64,000 nucleotides of DNA, taken from NCBI GenBank assembly GCA_030057915.1, contig JASGUC010000014.1, positions 1-64,000 on the forward strand, written 5' to 3'. The DNA is from Pseudomonadota bacterium. GTDB taxonomy: Bacteria; Desulfobacterota; Syntrophia; Syntrophales; UBA8958. This document shows, in pieces, positions 31,841-40,290 of the stretch. The notes beneath the pieces were generated by a model. It was not told the DNA's origin. It searched no databases and saw only the letters and a program-made list of their open reading frames with translations. The first letter of the stretch is position 1, and each line of letters begins with the position of its first letter. The position numbers and the translations under genes are program-made.

Positions 31841-33052
31841 TTACGGGGCGGTCTCGTCGAAGGAGACGCTCCGTTCGATGTTGAGAATGGGATGGTTCCG
31901 CAAATCCAGCATCCGGCCCGGTTCGATGGGCCTTCCCTTTTCGTCGCTCACGAGCCTGAGCACCGGCTTCATGGGATTGCCCCGATTCGTGGCCACGACC
32001 CGGCCGATATTGCGGTTGTTGAGCCGGACATAGGCGCCTACGGGGAAGATGGAGATCTCGTCCAGGAAGGCCTTGATGATTCGGGGATCAAAGAGATTGC
32101 TCCGGGATCCGATCAACTCCTTGATGGATTCCGTTTGCAGCAGGGGTTTTTTGTGAGGGCGGTGGTGGGTCATGGCCTCATAGGAGTCGCAAATGCCGAT
32201 AATCTGAGCATATTCACATATCTCCCCACCTTTGAGGCCCCGGGGATAGCCCTGGCCGTTCGCCCGTTCCTGATGCTCGTAGATCGCCCGGAGCATCTTC
32301 GGATAGACATCCCGGTGGGCCGCTAGGATCTCCACCGCCGTTTCCGGATGCCTGCGGATCAGATTCATCTCCTCTTCCGTGAGCCTCCCCTCCTTCTTGA
32401 GGACGGCGTCGGGGACCAGGAACATTCCCACATCGTGGAGCAGCGCCGCCAGTCCAAGCTCGATGAGGCGGGTCTTCTCGTAGCCCATGCCCTGGGCCAC
32501 CTTCAACCCGTAAACCATGACGTTGACGGGGGAAGAGAGGTAATAATCGTCTTCCCGCTCATAATCGACCGTCAGTTGGTAGATCTGGGAGGTGACATCC
32601 ACCGAGGAGTTCAGGATATTGTTGACATAGACCAGCGCGGGCTCCAGGGGGAAGCTCTCGCGGGCCAGCACGCTCCGGCGGATCAGGGCCATGTATTCTT
32701 TCGCCGCCAGGTAGATCTTCCTCACGGCCGCTCCCTCATGGGCCGGCAAGGACGATTCGTGATCCGGCGGCAACGCCCGGCCTCTGCCGTCCGGGCCTAA
32801 AATTCTCTCGAAGAGGCCCGGCCCCGACCCTTCATCGTAACCCCCGGACGACACCATGTCGGCGGCGGCCGAGGTCGTTCTCGCGCCTTTTCCCGTTGGG
32901 GATTGGAGGCTCGGGATATCGATGTCTCTCATTCTCAAGAGACCCCTTTCTCCGTTGACGATCTTTCCCTGGGGAATGAGCAGCGGCTGCTTGTCGCCGT
33001 TGCCATTTACCAAGGGCTTGATTTTGCCCTTGACGATATCCGAGGCTCGCAT
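31841..33052 (-). CDS. HD-GYP domain protein
   Basis: 403 residues. An N-terminal segment of about 150 residues has no known domain. The HD-GYP domain shows H206-D207 (LLHDVG), H235 (IRRHPE), H260 and GYP (268-270) in EHQERANGQGYP. HD-GYP proteins usually hydrolyse cyclic di-GMP. The position where most members have the first histidine (HSxNVA-like) reads SSPVNVM around 173-179, so one metal ligand may be missing. It is divergent from the wza operon and may regulate it. A partial duplicate of its 3' end (word GTTACGGGGTGATCTCGTCG) is at 31682-31701. Confidence 0.87.
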   Translation of the reverse strand: MRASDIVKGKIKPLVNGNGDKQPLLIPQGKIVNGERGLLRMRDIDIPSLQSPTGKGARTTSAAADMVSSGGYDEGSGPGLFERILGPDGRGRALPPDHESSLPAHEGAAVRKIYLAAKEYMALIRRSVLARESFPLEPALVYVNNILNSSVDVTSQIYQLTVDYEREDDYYLSSPVNVMVYGLKVAQGMGYEKTRLIELGLAALLHDVGMFLVPDAVLKKEGRLTEEEMNLIRRHPETAVEILAAHRDVYPKMLRAIYEHQERANGQGYPRGLKGGEICEYAQIIGICDSYEAMTHHRPHKKPLLQTESIKELIGSRSNLFDPRIIKAFLDEISIFPVGAYVRLNNRNIGRVVATNRGNPMKPVLRLVSDEKGRPIEPGRMLDLRNHPILNIERSVSFDETAP

Positions 33053-33413
33053 ATCTGTATATCCTTAAATATCAATAAGTTAATGTCCAATGAGCGCCGT
33101 CGGGCGCCCCTCCTGGAGCATGGACCATGGTCTCTTTTGTGCTTCAATTACCCCATTTCAGAGGCGTGTTCAACTGATTTCTTCAATAATCAATAGTTAG
33201 TTAATCCCCTGGGGAAGATTCTTGGTTGACACCCCCTTCTGGGACCCTCGAGCTTTGCCGCCGCCGGCGATCCTTTGTCTCTATTTACGAGGGACTCATG
33301 GGAGAAAAGCCGCCGGCGCCGTCGTTATCTATTTTTGGCCCCAATAATACTTGACTTTCAAGGGTTTTTATCTCAATATCCATGGCATCGGCAAAGGCCA
33401 CGGCGGAGGTTGA
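33053..33413. other. Divergent regulatory region before wza
   Basis: 361 bp between the HD-GYP gene and wza, more AT-rich than its surroundings at 33060-33200. It includes a small inverted repeat GCGCC-GTCG-GGCGC and the proposed wza promoter. No small gene is convincing. Confidence 0.5.
33351..33379 (+). promoter_or_regulatory. Putative promoter of the polysaccharide export operon
   Basis: TTGACT (33351-33356), 17 bp spacer, CAATAT (33374-33379), 35 bp upstream of the wza ATG. Both boxes are near-consensus. It would serve wza-wzc-small membrane gene-ligase. Confidence 0.5.
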
Positions 33414-34634
33414 ATGGAGAATAATATCAAGCGGATATGTGCGGCAATCCTGATCGCCCTGCTTGGATGCTCCCTTACGGCCTGCTTTCCTTTCCTGGAA
33501 GACACCGGTACCCCCATCAAGGAATACGAGGCAAAAAAGGCCGGACCTCTGGATGAGGCCCGTCTTCAGAAGGAACATCTGGAGCGCCTCGAAGAACTTT
33601 CCCGGCTCTCCCGGGTGAAGGGCAACAGCGTCTTTACGGAAAAACGGGGCGTGGCGGACTACATTGTCGGCCCGGGCGACGTCCTCGCCGTCAATTTCTG
33701 GACGATCGCCGTCGCCGGCGCCCAGACCTTCGAAGGATTCAAGCAGATCACCTACAATGTCGAGGTGCGGCCGGACGGCAAGATCTCCTACATGTACGGC
33801 GACGACATCCCGGTTAGCGGCCGGACGGTTCATGAGATCCAGGAACTGCTCCGGAACGATCTGAAAAAATACTTCCGCAATCCCCGCCTCGAGGTCCTGG
33901 TCAAGGAATACAAGAGCAAGAGCGCCACCCTCTTTGGTCAGATCAACGTCCTGCCCACCGGGACTTCCGGACCCGGACGCTATCCCCTCACCGGGAAGAT
34001 GACGATGATCGATCTCATCTCCAAGGCCGGCGGGGCCATCACCGGCCGGAGCGACTACACATCATTGCCCGGGGCGGCGGCGGCGGGTCAGCAGAACGTC
34101 GCCAACGCGGACCTCAAGAACGTGGAGCTGGTGCGCAAGGGTAAGAAATACACCGTCAACCTCTACAGCGCCATGTTTTACGGCGACGAGAAGCAAAACC
34201 CGGTAATCGACGACGGCGACATCATTACTGTCCCGGCCCTGCCATTCTTCGCCGATCGCGTCTATGTCATGGGACAGGTGGCCAGCGTGGGCATCTACCG
34301 CCTCCAGGACGCCCCGGATCTCCTTGCCGCCCTGGCCCTGGCCGGCAGTGTCACTCCCCTGGCGGTGAAATCGGACATCAAGGTGATCCGGGAATTCCGG
34401 GAGCGGAAGGGCAAACCGATCATCCTCTCCGCCAATTACAACGATATCCTCAAACGGGGCGACCTGGCCCAAAACATCAAGCTTCAGAGCGGCGACGTCG
34501 TCTATGTCCCCCGGATGTTCATCGGGGACATCAACGAATTCATCGCCAATACCACGCCGCTTCTCAATTATCTGCTGATCCCGGCTTCCTATCGCAATGA
34601 ATATGTCAAGGATCAGAACATCATGAGATGGTAA
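33414..34634 (+). CDS. Wza-like polysaccharide export lipoprotein
   Basis: 406 residues. The signal peptide ends at a lipobox LTAC with C24, so it is an outer-membrane lipoprotein. A Poly_export domain (VADYIVGPGDVLAVNFW to VEVLVKEYKSKSATLFGQ, about 80-180) is followed by SLBB-type segments, including DRVYVMGQVASVGIYRL. It forms the export channel partner of Wzc. GGAGG precedes the ATG. First gene of the operon, 18 bp before wzc. Confidence 0.9.
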   Translation: MENNIKRICAAILIALLGCSLTACFPFLEDTGTPIKEYEAKKAGPLDEARLQKEHLERLEELSRLSRVKGNSVFTEKRGVADYIVGPGDVLAVNFWTIAVAGAQTFEGFKQITYNVEVRPDGKISYMYGDDIPVSGRTVHEIQELLRNDLKKYFRNPRLEVLVKEYKSKSATLFGQINVLPTGTSGPGRYPLTGKMTMIDLISKAGGAITGRSDYTSLPGAAAAGQQNVANADLKNVELVRKGKKYTVNLYSAMFYGDEKQNPVIDDGDIITVPALPFFADRVYVMGQVASVGIYRLQDAPDLLAALALAGSVTPLAVKSDIKVIREFRERKGKPIILSANYNDILKRGDLAQNIKLQSGDVVYVPRMFIGDINEFIANTTPLLNYLLIPASYRNEYVKDQNIMRW

Positions 34635-34652
34635 CCCCGGAGCGGCCGGCGC

Positions 34653-37466
34653 ATGCTGAAATACGACCTCAACCTCAGGGAATACTGGCGGATCATCAAG
34701 CGCCGCAGATTCATCATCCTGTTCACCTGCATAATCATGGGGGTTTTCAGCCTGGTCTCGGCGATCCTCAACAAACCCGTTCCCATCTACAGAACCTCCG
34801 CCGCCGTCAAGGTGGAAAAGACCCAGTCCCTGATGGGCTTTGGCGCCCCAAGCTACGGAAGCGCCAATCTGGAAACCCAGACCATCATGATCAGGAGTTA
34901 TTACATCCTGGAGCTGACGGCCAAAAAGATGGGCTTGATTCCGGATAACCTCTCCTCCGAGGACATCCGGAACAATCCCAAATACATCGGCGTCATTCTC
35001 GATCTCAAGGACAAGGTAAGGGCGGAACAGGAGGGAGGAAGCGACCTGATCAATATCGAGGTTACCGCCAACGACGGCAAATTCGCCGCCCGTTTCGCCA
35101 ACGACCTGGCAGAGGTCTATCAGCGACAGCACACCCTGGATCTGAACCGCCGCACCATCGAGGGCAAGAGGTTCGTGGAAGGACAGTTCGCCGCCGCCAG
35201 GGAGAAGATGGTCAAATCGGAGGAGGCGATAAAGAAATTCCGGGAAGACAACAAGTGGACCTCCGTGGACTCGGAATCCACCTATACCTTAAACGAGGTG
35301 AAGCGCCTCAGGTCCCAATACAGTCAGGATCAAATCGTTCTGCAGAAGCTCCTTATCGCCGAACGGTCGTTGAGCGGCGCGGAGGACCAGCCCCTGACCT
35401 CGAGGATCAGCTTCTATTTCGAGGAGGCCTCCCCTCCCTACAAGGCCCTCAACGACAAGCTCGTGGGCTATATGACGGATCGGGATACGCTGCTGCTCAC
35501 CTATACGGACAATTTCCCCCAGATTCAGGCCATTCGCAGCCAGATCAACGACACCGTCGCCCGGATGCGGGTCCAGTTGAACCTTCAGAAAAACAGCCTG
35601 GCCGACAACCAGCAGATCCTCAGACGCCAAATCGCCGCCTTGGAGGAACAGTTCAAACGACTGCCGGAAAAAGGCCTGGAGCTGGCCAAGCTGGAACGGG
35701 AGATGGCCATCAACCGGGAGATTTACACCCTCCTGGAAAAGAAATATCATGAAATTCTCATCGCCGAGGCGGAAAAGCTCGAGGAGGTGAAGATCGTCAA
35801 ACCGGCCCTGGAACCCGGAGGACCGATCAATCCGCCGAAGATAGGCAACAATGCCGCCATCGGGACGCTTATGGGCCTCATCCTCGGGGTGGTCTTCGCC
35901 TTTCTCATCGAGACCTTCGACACCTCCATCGGGGCCATTGAAGAGGTGGAGGAATTCCTGGGCGTTCATGTCCTCGGGGTCATTCCCTTTGTCAGCCCGG
36001 AGGAGGTGCGCCTGCTCCTGAGCGATGACCAGGGACGGTTGACGGTGGAAGAAAGCAAACTTCCCCGCTACACCCGGATGGCGTCCCATTTCGTCCCTAC
36101 CTCCACCCTCGCGGAGAGCTATAAGGCCTTTCGCACCAGTCTCAACTTCGCCTGCATGGAAAACCATTACAAGACCCTGGCCCTGACCAGCTCCTCCCCC
36201 AGCGAGGGCAAAACCTCGACCATCGTCAATCTGGCCCTGACCATGGCCCAGACGGGCCACAAGGTCCTCCTCATCGACGGCGACCTGCGCCGCCCGGTAA
36301 TCGCCGGCCTGTTCGGGATCGAGCAAGCCCCGGGATTGACGGACGTGATCATGGGCAATTATGAGTGGCGAAACGTGGTCCGGAATATCTCCGACTTCAT
36401 GATGGGCCAGATGTCCGTGGAGGAGGTCATGCTCACCCCTGGCCTGGACAACCTCAACATCATCACCAGCGGCGTCCACACCCCCAATCCCGCCGAGATC
36501 ATCGGCTCCAAGGGCATCGCCGAGTTCATGCGCCAGGTGCGGGCGGAATACGACATGGTGCTGGTGGACGCCCCGCCCGTCCTGTCCGCCACGGATGCGG
36601 CCCTGTGGAGTTCCCAGGTCGATGCCACCGTCCTGGTCTATCAGGTCGGCAAGATCGCCCGGGGAGCGCTGAAACGGGCCAAGATGCAGTTGGATGCCAT
36701 CAAGACCAATATCGTCGGGGTGGTCCTCAACGGCATCCGCGCCGAGATCAGCGCCGATTTCACGTATCATGATTATTACTACCACTATCGCTACGGCGAC
36801 GACAGAGGAAAGAAACGCCCCTGGTACAAACCCATCCTCGAGAAGCTTGGTTTCGACCGGATCATGAATTACGGCTTTGCCCACAAGAAAGGCAACCAAC
36901 AGCGGCGAACAAGGAAGGGTAGCGGCATGAAGAACGGATCGGGGTCGGCGACCGCGGCGTCGGTTTCCGGCGCTCAAGGCGCGGAGACATGGGCGCGGCT
37001 GTCGTCCGCGGCCCCGCTGCCCCCGGATGAAAAGAACGGGACCGTGGAAGAGGCCAAGGCGGGCGGGGGCTGGAAAAGATTCCTGCCGCTGATAAAGATC
37101 GTCGTCGCGGTCCTCGCGCTCCTCTTTCTCGTCCTGGGGATCCTCTACCAGGGAGGCTTCCTGAAGGCCTTTTGGCCCGGCGGCAAAGGCGCGGCCGCTC
37201 CTAAATCTTCGTTGCGGCCCGCGGCGAATTACGTTGTCGTCGCCGCGCCCCTGCCGGCAAGCCCGTCGTCCGCCCCTCTCGCCGTGGGCGTCAGGGAGGC
37301 GGCAACAACCCTCCCCGCTCCGACGGGCGCCGTCAGGGAGGCGGCAACAACCCTCCCCGCTCCGACGGGCGCCGTCAAAAACGCCTCCAGGGAAACGGGG
37401 CGAATCCTTACGGAGGCGCGAAACCTCGACGAGACCCGGCGCGAGGCATTCGCGGCAGGCAGATGA
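34653..37466 (+). CDS. Wzc-like chain-length determinant/tyrosine autokinase with C-terminal membrane extension
   Basis: 937 residues. Wzz domain with a first membrane helix (about 20-40), a long coiled-coil periplasmic part, a second helix (about 410-430), then a BY-kinase: Walker A SSSPSEGKTS (512-521), LLIDGDLRRP, and VLVDAPP, plus a tyrosine cluster (YHDYYYHYRY, about 707-716). Normal proteins of this family end here; this one continues 200 residues with a third hydrophobic helix (about 812-833) and two copies of VREAATTLPAPTGA. It controls export and chain length and would be reversed by the LMW phosphatase. Confidence 0.9.
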   Translation: MLKYDLNLREYWRIIKRRRFIILFTCIIMGVFSLVSAILNKPVPIYRTSAAVKVEKTQSLMGFGAPSYGSANLETQTIMIRSYYILELTAKKMGLIPDNLSSEDIRNNPKYIGVILDLKDKVRAEQEGGSDLINIEVTANDGKFAARFANDLAEVYQRQHTLDLNRRTIEGKRFVEGQFAAAREKMVKSEEAIKKFREDNKWTSVDSESTYTLNEVKRLRSQYSQDQIVLQKLLIAERSLSGAEDQPLTSRISFYFEEASPPYKALNDKLVGYMTDRDTLLLTYTDNFPQIQAIRSQINDTVARMRVQLNLQKNSLADNQQILRRQIAALEEQFKRLPEKGLELAKLEREMAINREIYTLLEKKYHEILIAEAEKLEEVKIVKPALEPGGPINPPKIGNNAAIGTLMGLILGVVFAFLIETFDTSIGAIEEVEEFLGVHVLGVIPFVSPEEVRLLLSDDQGRLTVEESKLPRYTRMASHFVPTSTLAESYKAFRTSLNFACMENHYKTLALTSSSPSEGKTSTIVNLALTMAQTGHKVLLIDGDLRRPVIAGLFGIEQAPGLTDVIMGNYEWRNVVRNISDFMMGQMSVEEVMLTPGLDNLNIITSGVHTPNPAEIIGSKGIAEFMRQVRAEYDMVLVDAPPVLSATDAALWSSQVDATVLVYQVGKIARGALKRAKMQLDAIKTNIVGVVLNGIRAEISADFTYHDYYYHYRYGDDRGKKRPWYKPILEKLGFDRIMNYGFAHKKGNQQRRTRKGSGMKNGSGSATAASVSGAQGAETWARLSSAAPLPPDEKNGTVEEAKAGGGWKRFLPLIKIVVAVLALLFLVLGILYQGGFLKAFWPGGKGAAAPKSSLRPAANYVVVAAPLPASPSSAPLAVGVREAATTLPAPTGAVREAATTLPAPTGAVKNASRETGRILTEARNLDETRREAFAAGR
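37290..37373 (+). repeat. Two tandem 42-bp units in the wzc tail
   Basis: Two identical 42-bp copies (37290-37331 and 37332-37373) in frame, encoding the doubled 14-residue segment near the Wzc C-terminus. Identity suggests a recent duplication. Confidence 0.95.
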
Positions 37467-37744
37467 ACGGCAATCCCCGAGAGATGCTAAGAAAGGCGGA
37501 ACATACGCGTCGGCTTGTCCAACGTCGTGCCCAAAGGCGTCGGGCGATAATCTGGATGGCCTTCATCGCCCTCTTTTCCCTCCTCATCATCGGCCTGGTC
37601 CACTTCGCCCCCATTATCATCGAAAAATTCACCATCGTCGATGAGTATCTCCCCCGGGATATCGAACGTCAATATAGGGAATTGCAGGACACCCGGGGGA
37701 GGCAACCGGGGCAGCCCGACATCGCCACCCCCCAGGCAAAATGA
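37463..37744 (+). CDS. Small single-span membrane protein
   Basis: 93 residues: a strongly basic N-terminus (RRLVQRRAQRRR), one hydrophobic helix (about 29-53) and a polar C-terminus. No known domain. It overlaps wzc by four bases (ATGA) and the ligase gene likewise, so it is firmly inside the operon; it may assist the Wzc-ligase complex. The topology (basic side in) suggests the tail faces the periplasm. Confidence 0.75.
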   Translation: MNGNPREMLRKAEHTRRLVQRRAQRRRAIIWMAFIALFSLLIIGLVHFAPIIIEKFTIVDEYLPRDIERQYRELQDTRGRQPGQPDIATPQAK

Positions 37745-39165
37745 TCGCCTCCGGAAATAAAAACTTCGTGTTGATGCTCTGGATTGGCGCCCTGACCCTG
37801 GCCGCCGCCCTGATCATGGCCAAGGCCCCCACTTTCCTCGCCGTCACGATCATCATCTCCCTCATCATCGGGGCACTCACCTTCATCAACACCGAATTCG
37901 CCCTGTATATACTCATCGCCGCCATGCTCCTGGGCCCTCAGTTCGGCATGGAGGGGGCCGCCGGCGAAGGAGTCCGGAGCCGGGGGGTGACGCTCCGGGT
38001 GGATGATTTTCTCCTGGTGATCATCGGCCTGAGCTGGTTTCTGAAAACCGCCGTCCAGAAAGAAATTGGCCTGTTCCTCCGGACCCCCCTGAACAAACCC
38101 ATCGCCTACTATTTCCTGGCCTGCCTATTCGCCACCCTGTTCGGCTACATGATGGGGCGAGTCAAGGGGACGGCGGGCATGTTTTTTCTTGTCAAGTACT
38201 TTGAATACTACGTCGTCTATTTCATGGCGGTAAATCATTTGAAGGACGAGGCGCAGATCCGCCGTTTCACCTATTTCATGCTGATCGTCTGCTTTCTGGT
38301 CTGCCTGTTCGCCTTCAGCCAGATCCCACAGGGACACCGGCCCTCGGCGCCTTTCGAGGGGCCCCAGGGCGAGCCCAACACCCTGGGCGGCTATCTGGTC
38401 CTCATGCTCTCCATCACCTTCGGTCTCCTTTTGACTTTAAAAAACAGAAAACCCAAGAAGTATTTATGGACGCTCGTTTTTTTCATCGTGATCGCCCTGG
38501 CCGCCACCCTTTCCCGAAGCTCCTGGGTTTCCCTTCTCCCGATGGGCCTGGCCCTCCTGTACTACAGCGAAAAAAGGAAGACCATTCTGACGGTGATGCT
38601 ATTCCTAGTCATCGCCGGCCCCATGATCCTGCCGCCTACCGTCCGGGAACGGGCGCTCTACACCTTCACGCAAGCCAAGGAGGAGGGGCAGATCCAGGTC
38701 GGTGGCACTCGGATCGACACCTCCACCTCCGCACGTCTCCTGTCGTGGAAGGTCATTCTGACCAGAGATTTTATCCAACAGCCTCTTTTGGGATACGGCG
38801 TAACCGGTTATCCTTTTGTCGATGCCCAATACCCCCGGGTCCTGGCGGAAACGGGATTGATCGGACTTGTTTTTTTCATTATGCTTCTCTATACGATTTA
38901 TCGAAATGCCTACCTGACTTTCCGCCAGACAAAAAACGATTTCTTTCGCGGACTTTCCCTGGGCTACCTGGCCGGGTTCTTCGCCATGCTGGCCCACGGA
39001 ATCGGGGCCAACACCTTCATCATCGTCCGGATCATGGAGCCTTTCTGGTTTCTCACCGCCATGATCATCATGATTCCCGTCGTTGAATCCTCTCCGGCAT
39101 CGATAGCCGCCGACGACGGCAGGATCGGCAATCAACCGCTGGCAATCAAACATCGAAGCGGATGA
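37741..39165 (+). CDS. O-antigen ligase/polymerase-like membrane protein
   Basis: 474 residues with about 10-12 hydrophobic segments. The periplasmic loop and following region (STSARLLSWKVILTRDFIQQPLLGYGVTGYPFVDAQYPRVLAETGLIGLVFF) are typical of the Wzy_C/WaaL-like O-antigen ligase domain. It would polymerise or transfer glycan units in the periplasm; polymerase and ligase cannot be told apart by sequence. The ATG overlaps the preceding stop. A terminator-like hairpin follows. Confidence 0.85.
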   Translation: MIASGNKNFVLMLWIGALTLAAALIMAKAPTFLAVTIIISLIIGALTFINTEFALYILIAAMLLGPQFGMEGAAGEGVRSRGVTLRVDDFLLVIIGLSWFLKTAVQKEIGLFLRTPLNKPIAYYFLACLFATLFGYMMGRVKGTAGMFFLVKYFEYYVVYFMAVNHLKDEAQIRRFTYFMLIVCFLVCLFAFSQIPQGHRPSAPFEGPQGEPNTLGGYLVLMLSITFGLLLTLKNRKPKKYLWTLVFFIVIALAATLSRSSWVSLLPMGLALLYYSEKRKTILTVMLFLVIAGPMILPPTVRERALYTFTQAKEEGQIQVGGTRIDTSTSARLLSWKVILTRDFIQQPLLGYGVTGYPFVDAQYPRVLAETGLIGLVFFIMLLYTIYRNAYLTFRQTKNDFFRGLSLGYLAGFFAMLAHGIGANTFIIVRIMEPFWFLTAMIIMIPVVESSPASIAADDGRIGNQPLAIKHRSG

Positions 39166-39178
39166 ATGAACCATACAT

Positions 39179-39198
39179 GGCCATTCAAAAGAATGGCC
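39179..39198 (+). terminator. Intrinsic terminator-like hairpin after the ligase gene
   Basis: GGCCATTC-AAAA-GAATGGCC, a perfect 8-bp stem with a 4-nt loop, followed by TTGATTTTGCGCTTATTTTTT. It starts 13 bp after the ligase stop and plausibly ends the wza operon. Confidence 0.6.
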
Positions 39199-39349
39199 TT
39201 GATTTTGCGCTTATTTTTTGAACTTGCATCCCTGGAGCCGATATGACATCTAACTCCGGGTGGGCATTCCATTTGCCAATAATTACGGGGTTTTCTTTGT
39301 CTGGATTGCCAAGTCGGGGATTGAGGGGGCGGAGCTGTATATAATGATT

Positions 39350-39407
39350 GAGAGCTTTGAATAACCGCCATTTTTTTATCATTTCGATCGAAGGGAGAAA
39401 TCCATTT
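39350..39407. repeat. GAGACC-family fragment, core type 2
   Basis: GAGAGCTTTGAATAACCGCC then TATCATTTCGATCGAAGGGAG; only one end is present. It stands immediately before the wzm gene. Confidence 0.8.
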
Positions 39408-39423
39408 AACTATAATCGGCCCA

Positions 39424-40284
39424 GTGACGAATACGTTGAATAAATCGACAATCGGGGCATCCGAAGCAATACTGGTCATCGAACCGGGAAGGACGGAAAA
39501 GAACTACTGGAGCGATCTCTGGCGTTACCGGGAGCTGTTTGTCATCCTCGCCTGGCGGGACGTCTCCGTCCGGTACAAACAGACGATCATCGGGATTCTC
39601 TGGGCCGTGATCCGTCCCCTTCTCACCATGGTGGTTTTTACCGTGATCTTTGGCCGGATCGCCAAGCTCCCCAGCGACGGCCAGGCCCCCTACGCGCTTC
39701 TGGTCTTTGCCGCCATGCTGCCCTGGACGCTCTTCGCCAACGCCCTCTCCGAGTCCTCCAACAGCCTGATCAACAACGCCAACCTCATCGGCAAGGTCTA
39801 TTTCCCCCGACTGATCATCCCGACGGCCACCCTCGTCACGGCCTTTATAGACTTTCTCATCAGTTTCGTCATCCTTCTGGGGATGATGCTCTGGTATAAA
39901 TTCATCCCCGGCTGGCAGTTCCTCTATCTCCCCGGATTCATCCTCCTCGCGCTGCTGGCCAGCCTTGGCCCGGGGCTCTGGATCACCGCCCTGAACGTCA
40001 AATACCGTGATTTCCGTTATGTCATCCCCTTTGTCGTCCAGTTCGGCCTCTATGTCTCCCCCGTGGGCTTCAGCAGCAATGTCATCCCGGAGCAATGGCG
40101 CCTCCTCTACAGCCTCAACCCCATGGTGGGGGTCATCGACGGCTTCCGATGGTGTCTCCTGGGCGGGAACAGTCCCCTCTATCTCCCCGGATTTCTACTG
40201 AGTCTCGGCATCATCGCCGCCTTCCTCTACCTGGGCGTCACCCACTTCCGGAAGACGGAAAAGACCTTCGCCGATCTGATTTAG
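39424..40284 (+). CDS. wzm: ABC-2 polysaccharide export permease (Wzm-like)
   Basis: 286 residues with six hydrophobic helices. The N-terminal cytoplasmic part (YWSDLWRYRELFVILAWRDVSVRYKQTIIGILWAVIRP) is the hallmark of the TagG/Wzm O-polysaccharide exporters. With the ATPase gene 6 bp downstream it moves a lipid-linked glycan across the inner membrane. The start is GTG 39424, without a strong ribosome binding site. Presence of both ABC-type and Wza/ligase genes suggests two pathways or a mixed one. Confidence 0.9.
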   Translation: MTNTLNKSTIGASEAILVIEPGRTEKNYWSDLWRYRELFVILAWRDVSVRYKQTIIGILWAVIRPLLTMVVFTVIFGRIAKLPSDGQAPYALLVFAAMLPWTLFANALSESSNSLINNANLIGKVYFPRLIIPTATLVTAFIDFLISFVILLGMMLWYKFIPGWQFLYLPGFILLALLASLGPGLWITALNVKYRDFRYVIPFVVQFGLYVSPVGFSSNVIPEQWRLLYSLNPMVGVIDGFRWCLLGGNSPLYLPGFLLSLGIIAAFLYLGVTHFRKTEKTFADLI

Positions 40285-40290
40285 AGAATC

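Noticed and set aside
35289-36977. 562-codon minus-strand frame opposite wzc
   Set aside because: Antisense shadow; composition is His/Gln/Asp-rich with no recognisable fold.
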